Source: JBGOTP01 sp041476545 (GTDB lineage: Bacteria; Acidobacteriota; Vicinamibacteria; Vicinamibacterales; CAVVIG01). Taken from it: 9,180 bases of DNA. The DNA lies in NCBI GenBank assembly GCA_041476545.1, contig JBGOTP010000208.1, forward strand, positions 1-9,180, given 5' to 3'. A program made the position numbers and the translations under genes. Below the pieces are notes generated by a model. That model was given only the letters and a program-made list of their open reading frames with translations, had not been told where the DNA came from and searched no databases. Below are positions 5,300 through 9,180 of this stretch, one piece after another. How positions within the stretch are numbered: the stretch's first letter is position 1; every line of letters begins with the position of its first letter.

Positions 5300-5378
5300 A
5301 CCGCAGAGGCCGCAGAGAGCGCAGAGACATTTGGTTGTTTGATTACAATGCCCTGCGATCTCAGCGTGCTCTGCGGTG
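5300..5378. repeat. Inverted repeat, CCGCAGAG/CTCTGCGGT family, copy 1
   Basis: The left arm begins ACCGCAGAG (5300-5308) and continues with more CGCAGAG units to 5326; the right arm ends CTCTGCGGTG (5369-5378). About 14 of 18 outer bases pair, around a less structured centre. It fills most of the 132-bp gap between the two permease genes and ends about 25 bp before the second permease ATG. A second copy of its right end (18 of 20 identical, 5359-5378 against 6543-6562) lies in the next gap of the same operon. Confidence 0.75.
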
Positions 5379-5403
5379 ATCGTTGTCGTGGTGCGAACGT
5401 CGT

Positions 5404-6336
5404 ATGAGTGAACTCTCCGAAACCGTCGTCGGGACTTCGCTGTGGCGCGATGCGTGGCGGCGCCTACGGCGCAACCGCCTCGCCGTTTTCGGCATGATCG
5501 TGGTCGGCGCGATGGTTGTGGCAACAGTCTTGGGGCCGCCGATTATTGAGTGGGCGACCGGCTACACCTACGACTACATCCCGTCGGATCGCGCGCTCAT
5601 CAAGTCGCTGCCTCCCTTCAGGGCGCCGAACGGGTCGTTTGCATGGACCCACTGGATGGGCACCGACAACGCCGGGCGCGACATCCTCGCGCGCGTGCTG
5701 CTCGGCGGCCGCATTTCGCTCATGGTGGGGATCATCTCGACACTCGTGTCGCTGCTCATCGGCATCGCCTACGGCGCCACGGCCGGCTATCTAGGCGGAC
5801 ACGTCGACGATCTCATGATGCGCATCGTCGATGTGCTGTACGCCATTCCCTACATGATGGTCATCATCGTGCTGCTGGCGTTTTTCGGACGGCAGTCTCC
5901 GCTCGGACAGCTTTTTCTGCTGTTTGCTGCGCTCGGCGCCGTCTCCTGGTTGACCATGGCGCGCATCGTGAGAGGGCAGGTGATCTCGCTCAAGAATCAG
6001 GAGTTCATTCTGGCGGCGAGGGCGACGGGCGTGAGGCCGGCCCGGATCATCGCGCGTCACCTCGTGCCGAACACGCTTGGTCCGGTCATCGTGTATGCCA
6101 CGCTGACGGTTCCGTCCGTGATGTTGCTCGAAGCGTTCCTGTCGTTTCTCGGTCTCGGCGTGCAGGCGCCGCTCGCGTCGTGGGGAAGCCTCACCGCCGA
6201 TGGTATTCAGAATATCGCGATCTTTCCGTGGCAGGTGATCTGTCCTGGCGCGACGATGGCGCTGACGCTCTTCTCGCTGAACTTTTTTGGTGACGGGCTC
6301 CGCGACGCGCTCGATCCGCAGATGAGAAAAAGTTGA
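5404..6336 (+). CDS. Peptide ABC transporter permease, OppC/DppC type
   Basis: The 310-residue inner-membrane protein is the second permease subunit. It has a cytoplasmic N-terminus with SLWRDAWRRLRRNRLAVFGM, a first helix at about 26-46, a periplasmic loop, then the family signature MGTDNAGRDILARVLLGGRI (85-104). Helices lie near 107-129, 145-162, 166-183, 224-250 and 278-296. The EAA loop is FILAARATGVRPARIIARHL (201-220) followed by VPNTLGPV, and the protein ends FFGDGLRDALDPQMRKS, typical for OppC. The ATG at 5404 is preferred to the TTG at 5383, whose codons lie in repeat-derived DNA. No clear Shine-Dalgarno is present, and the nearby repeat may have replaced the original one. Its order behind the OppB-like gene is that of known opp/dpp operons. 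Confidence 0.95.
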   Translation: MSELSETVVGTSLWRDAWRRLRRNRLAVFGMIVVGAMVVATVLGPPIIEWATGYTYDYIPSDRALIKSLPPFRAPNGSFAWTHWMGTDNAGRDILARVLLGGRISLMVGIISTLVSLLIGIAYGATAGYLGGHVDDLMMRIVDVLYAIPYMMVIIVLLAFFGRQSPLGQLFLLFAALGAVSWLTMARIVRGQVISLKNQEFILAARATGVRPARIIARHLVPNTLGPVIVYATLTVPSVMLLEAFLSFLGLGVQAPLASWGSLTADGIQNIAIFPWQVICPGATMALTLFSLNFFGDGLRDALDPQMRKS

Positions 6337-6359
6337 GGAAGAGTCGTTCACAAACGCTA

Positions 6360-6562
6360 GACGCCGAGCGCGCGGAGTTCGCGGAGACGGGGATTCGACG
6401 GGTCGGCCTGCCCAGCAGGCCGCATGAGGTCGAATCGGGTCGAACCTCGAATCCAGATTCTGCCGCCGGGATTCGAGGTTCGGCCCGAGTTCGACCTCAG
6501 ACGTCGCTTCGCGACGCCCGTCGAATTCGTCCTCTCTGCGGGTCTCAGCGGTCTCTGCGGTG
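6360..6562. repeat. Nested palindromic repeat, CTCTGCGGT family, copy 2
   Basis: The outer ends resemble copy 1: GCGCGGAGTTCGCGGAGA on the left and CTCTGCGGTG (6553-6562) on the right. Inside are further paired layers. GACGGGGATTCGACGGG (6386-6402) pairs with 6517-6531. A near-perfect 29/30-base arm pair (6426-6454 with 6469-6498) surrounds a 14-nt loop. Each shoulder carries its own small hairpin: GGCCTGC-CCA-GCAGGCC at 6405-6421 on the left and CGTCGC-TTC-GCGACG at 6502-6516 on the right. The whole would fold as a cruciform or a multi-branched RNA. It occupies most of the 268-bp gap between the second permease and the ATPase gene, which otherwise contains no gene. Confidence 0.8.
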
Positions 6563-6604
6563 TACGTCGTCATTTGGCCTTGTGGGAGCGATTCAACCCG
6601 TATT

Positions 6605-8767
6605 ATGAGTTCCCCGTTGCTGTCGGTTCGGGACCTCCGGACGTACTTCGACGAGGACGGACGTGTGGTCCGCGCCGTGGACGGCGTGAGCTTCGACCTG
6701 CAGCGTGGCGAAACCCTCGGCATCGTCGGCGAATCGGGATCGGGCAAGTCGGTGACCAACCTGTCGATCATGCGGCTCGTGCCGACTCCTCCCGGGCGCA
6801 TCGTCTCTGGCGACGTCGTGTTCGACGGGCGGGACCTGCGCGCGGCGTCCGCTGCTGAGATGCGCGCGATCCGGGGCAAGCGGATCGCCATGATCTTCCA
6901 GGATCCGATGACGTCGCTCAATCCCTTCATGCGGATTTCGAGACAGCTCATGGAGGTGACCGAGCTGCATCTCGGACATTCGCGCGCCGAGGCTCGGGCG
7001 CACGCGATCCGGATGCTCGAGCACGTCGGCATTCCCGATGCCGCCAGCCGCGCGGACGGGTATCCGCACGAATTCTCCGGCGGCATGCGGCAGCGCGTGA
7101 TGATTGCGATGGCGCTCTCGTGTAAACCGGAGCTGCTGATTGCGGACGAACCGACGACCGCGCTCGACGTCACCATTCAGGCGCAGATTCTCGATCTGAT
7201 CCAGAAGCTCAAGCGCGAGACCGGCGCGAGCGTCGTGCTGATTACGCACGACCTCGGAGTCGTGGCCGGCATGACCGACCGCATCATCGTGATGTATGCC
7301 GGCAAGATCATGGAACGCGCGTCGACAGCGGACCTGTTTGCGAAGCCAGCCAATCCCTACACGCGAGGGCTGCTCTTGTCTGTCCCGGATCCGACGGCCG
7401 CGTCGCAGAGCGAGCTTTACCAGATTCCCGGTTTGCCCCCGGACGTGGCGCAGCTCCCGCCCGGATGTCCGTTCGCGCCGCGTTGCGATCGCGTGGAAGA
7501 GATCTGCAAACATGAATTTCCGCCGTTTGTGCAGGTCGCTCCAGATCATCACTCTCTCTGCCATTTCGCGGACGACGTGTATCTCTCTGGGGCAGGTAGC
7601 CGCCTATGCGCCGGTGGCGCTTCGGCGAGCCTCGCCGTAGCTCGCCAGACATCAGAGCGAGCGAAGGCGGGGGCAGGCCGGGCAGACACGGCAGGAAGGG
7701 CGGGTGAGGCGGGTGGGGCTGGTAGAGCAGGTGGGGCGGGTGAGACGCTGATTTCGATTGCGGACCTGAAGGTCCACTTCGATCTCGGCGGTGGTTCATT
7801 GTTCGACCGCGTCACTGGCGGGAGCGCCACGCGGCGTGTCGTGAAGGCCGTCGATGGCGTGTCGCTGGATATCAAGAAGGGTGAAACGCTCGGGCTGGTT
7901 GGCGAGTCGGGATGCGGCAAGACGACGCTTGGGCGGGCGGTGCTGAGGCTGGTGGAGCCGACGGCGGGTCGCGTGATGTTCAGAGGCGCCGACATCGCGG
8001 CAATGCCGGTTGCCGAACTCCGGCGTGAGCGGCGGCACATGCAGATGATCTTTCAGGATCCGTACGCGTCGCTCGATCCGCGCATGACGATCGGCCAGAT
8101 CATCGCAGAGCCGATCGAGACGTTCGGCCTCGCCGAAGGCCCCGAAAAAGCCGCGCGGATCCAGGAGCTCATGAGCACGGTCGGTCTGAGCGGCCGGTTC
8201 ATCAACCGGTACCCGCACGAGTTCTCCGGAGGGCAGCAGCAGCGCATCGGCATCGCGCGCGCGCTTGCGACCGATCCCGACTTCATCGTGGCCGACGAGC
8301 CGATTTCCGCGCTCGATGTATCCATTCAGGCGCAGATCATCAATCTCATCGAACATCTTCGGCGCGAGCGGAACCTGACGTATCTCTTCATCTCCCACGA
8401 CCTGCGCGCCATCCGACACACGTCGGACCGCGTCGCCGTGATGTATCTGGGAAAGATTGTCGAGCTGGCCGATGCCCGCGCGCTCTACGACACGCCGCTG
8501 ATGCCGTACACCAAGGCGCTGATTTCCGCCGTGCCCTTGCCGGATCCGGTGGTCGAGGCCAGCCGGCAACGGATGGTGCTCGAGGGCGACGTGCCATCAC
8601 CCATCAATCCGCCATCAGGATGCCGGTTCCACACGCGCTGTCCGTATGCGGTTGCGGACTGCAGTCGGGTCGAGCCGTCGCTTGTCGAGATCACGCCGCA
8701 CCACTACGCGGCGTGCATCCGGATCAGCGCGGAGCAGCCGAATATCGAGGATGTCGGAATTGGGTGA
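6605..8767 (+). CDS. Fused dual-ATPase subunit of peptide ABC transporter (OppD-OppF fusion)
   Basis: The 720-residue cytoplasmic protein contains both ATPase domains of the importer. The first half (about 5-325, OppD/DppD-like) has Walker A GESGSGKS (42-49), Q-loop Q99, signature FSGGM (157-161), Walker B LLIADE (177-182) and switch H215. The second half (about 382-710, OppF/DppF-like) has Walker A GESGCGKT (433-440), Q484, signature SGGQQ (541-545), Walker B FIVADE (560-565) and H598. All catalytic residues are intact. Each half ends in the oligopeptide-family C-terminal domain with four cysteines (C288, C294, C301, C319; C673, C679, C686, C704); related subunits bind an iron-sulfur cluster there. 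Residues about 329-380 form a Gly/Ala/Arg linker encoded by repeat-like DNA. Fused examples such as GsiA or mycobacterial OppD are about 610-625 residues, so this one is long. The ATG at 6605 is chosen over the GTG at 6560, which lies in the palindromic repeat. Confidence 0.95.
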   Translation: MSSPLLSVRDLRTYFDEDGRVVRAVDGVSFDLQRGETLGIVGESGSGKSVTNLSIMRLVPTPPGRIVSGDVVFDGRDLRAASAAEMRAIRGKRIAMIFQDPMTSLNPFMRISRQLMEVTELHLGHSRAEARAHAIRMLEHVGIPDAASRADGYPHEFSGGMRQRVMIAMALSCKPELLIADEPTTALDVTIQAQILDLIQKLKRETGASVVLITHDLGVVAGMTDRIIVMYAGKIMERASTADLFAKPANPYTRGLLLSVPDPTAASQSELYQIPGLPPDVAQLPPGCPFAPRCDRVEEICKHEFPPFVQVAPDHHSLCHFADDVYLSGAGSRLCAGGASASLAVARQTSERAKAGAGRADTAGRAGEAGGAGRAGGAGETLISIADLKVHFDLGGGSLFDRVTGGSATRRVVKAVDGVSLDIKKGETLGLVGESGCGKTTLGRAVLRLVEPTAGRVMFRGADIAAMPVAELRRERRHMQMIFQDPYASLDPRMTIGQIIAEPIETFGLAEGPEKAARIQELMSTVGLSGRFINRYPHEFSGGQQQRIGIARALATDPDFIVADEPISALDVSIQAQIINLIEHLRRERNLTYLFISHDLRAIRHTSDRVAVMYLGKIVELADARALYDTPLMPYTKALISAVPLPDPVVEASRQRMVLEGDVPSPINPPSGCRFHTRCPYAVADCSRVEPSLVEITPHHYAACIRISAEQPNIEDVGIG
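7589..7744. repeat. G-rich repeat DNA encoding the linker between ATPase domains
   Basis: The stretch has a hairpin CGGCGA-GCC-TCGCCG (7623-7637), then a G-rich tract with an 11-bp direct repeat GGGCGGGTGAG at 7698-7708 and 7734-7744, exactly 36 bp (12 codons) apart. GCGGGGGCAGG (7667-7677) is the reverse complement of 2465-2475 upstream of the operon. The encoded residues (AGAGRADTAGRAGEAGGAGR and neighbours) are low-complexity and correspond to nothing in the two ATPase domains. It therefore looks like former intergenic repeat DNA captured in frame when the two genes fused. Confidence 0.6.
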
Positions 8768-8863
8768 TCGGGTGATCGAGGAATCGAGAAATTGGCAGTC
8801 TCGCAATCGTAGAGTGTCTTTCTTCACCCAATTCCTCGATTCCTCGATTCCTCGTGTCCGACA
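8752..8863. repeat. Inverted repeat over the operon's last stop codon
   Basis: GAATTGGGTGA (8757-8767, containing the TGA stop) is perfectly complementary, inverted, to 8824-8834. CGAGGAATCGAG (8777-8788) pairs with CTCGATTCCTCG, present in the tandem GATTCCTC tract at 8835-8854. TGTCGG (8752-8757) pairs with CCGACA (8858-8863). A transcript would form a long hairpin at the end of the operon, but no T-tract follows, so it is a candidate mRNA-end stabiliser and not a proven terminator. Confidence 0.7.
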
Positions 8864-9152
8864 AATATGTAGGTCGACGCGATCGAGCGCTACGTTCGTG
8901 TCTCGATCCGCCATCCCCGCGGCTTGTTCGCGCGGCACGGCGCCGACTGGGGAGTGCGCCGCACGTCATGGCGTCTCAGGGCGCATCGGGCCCATCCGCT
9001 GGCTCGCTCGCCAGTTCAACCGCCCGATTGATCCAACCGCGGCTTCGACGTTGCTGCGACACGCCGCCGGGCACGTCGCGCAGCACACGCGAAATCGAGT
9101 GCGACGCGCACGCTCCGTTCGGAAAAGCGACAGATGTGTGGGTTCGTTCGAC
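8864..9152. other. Stretch with no supported gene
   Basis: Reading both strands, I find only short frames without recognisable families or ribosome binding sites. A plus-strand frame after a stop at 8870 runs about 52 codons but lacks a usable start. A 62-codon minus-strand frame (8976-9164) has no family resemblance. The stretch is probably the 5' region of the gene that may begin at 9167. Confidence 0.4.
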
Positions 9153-9166
9153 GGAGGGCAACACGA

Positions 9167-9180
9167 ATGGCGCTTGTCGA
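9167..9180 (+). CDS. Possible start of a gene cut by the window edge
   Basis: An ATG at 9167 (MALV...) is preceded by GGAGGG at 9153-9158 with an 8-nt spacing, the best Shine-Dalgarno in the window. Only four codons are visible, so nothing can be said about the product. Confidence 0.35.

Noticed and set aside
5283..6600. CRISPR array suggested by repeated CGCAGAG and CTCTGCGG units
   Set aside because: The units are arms of inverted repeats of unequal length; there are no regular spacers and no cas genes.
5791..7176. 461-codon minus-strand frame
   Set aside because: It spans the antisense of the permease, the palindromic repeat and the ATPase; no domain is recognisable.

Overview
The window is GC-rich bacterial DNA, probably from an environmental Acidobacteriota-like organism. 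That placement is an inference from a peptide-transport operon interrupted at every junction by short inverted-repeat DNA, plus repeat types I associate with such genomes. No rRNA or marker gene is present to confirm it.

Left part (1-2251). Positions 1-241 form an imperfect long inverted repeat with no convincing gene. At 292-325 lies a degenerate copy of the 3' end of a tRNA-Leu, in the same orientation as the complete tRNA-Leu(CAA) at 2163-2251 on the minus strand. Between these two copies sit two toxin-antitoxin-type modules. The first is a HigBA-like pair: the toxin has lost its middle by an in-frame deletion, while the XRE antitoxin, a promoter and a palindromic operator candidate look intact. 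The second is a DUF433 antitoxin overlapping a DUF5615 PIN-like toxin by 4 nt. This geometry is what integration at a tRNA 3' end leaves behind, so the 1.9 kb interval may be a very small genomic island or its remnant. No integrase is present.

Right part (2284-8767). A co-directional operon encodes a complete ABC peptide importer: a family-5 substrate-binding lipoprotein (2499-4337), an OppB/DppB-type permease (4354-5271), an OppC/DppC-type permease (5404-6336) and a single 720-residue protein carrying both ATPase halves (OppD+OppF fused, 6605-8767). The lipoprotein would capture peptides outside the inner membrane, the two permeases form the channel, and the fused ATPase drives transport from the cytoplasm.

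Repeats. Every boundary of this operon holds an inverted repeat: a palindrome upstream, a 9-bp-arm hairpin at the end of the binding-protein gene, two copies of a CTCTGCGGTG-ended repeat between the later genes (the second containing a striking nested palindrome), and a further inverted repeat over the last stop codon. A G-rich repeat also appears to encode the linker between the two ATPase halves. Two genes seem to take their last codons and stop from repeat DNA.

Right edge (8864-9180). There is no convincing gene except a possible start codon with a good ribosome binding site at 9167. I found no CRISPR array, transposase, integrase or phage gene.
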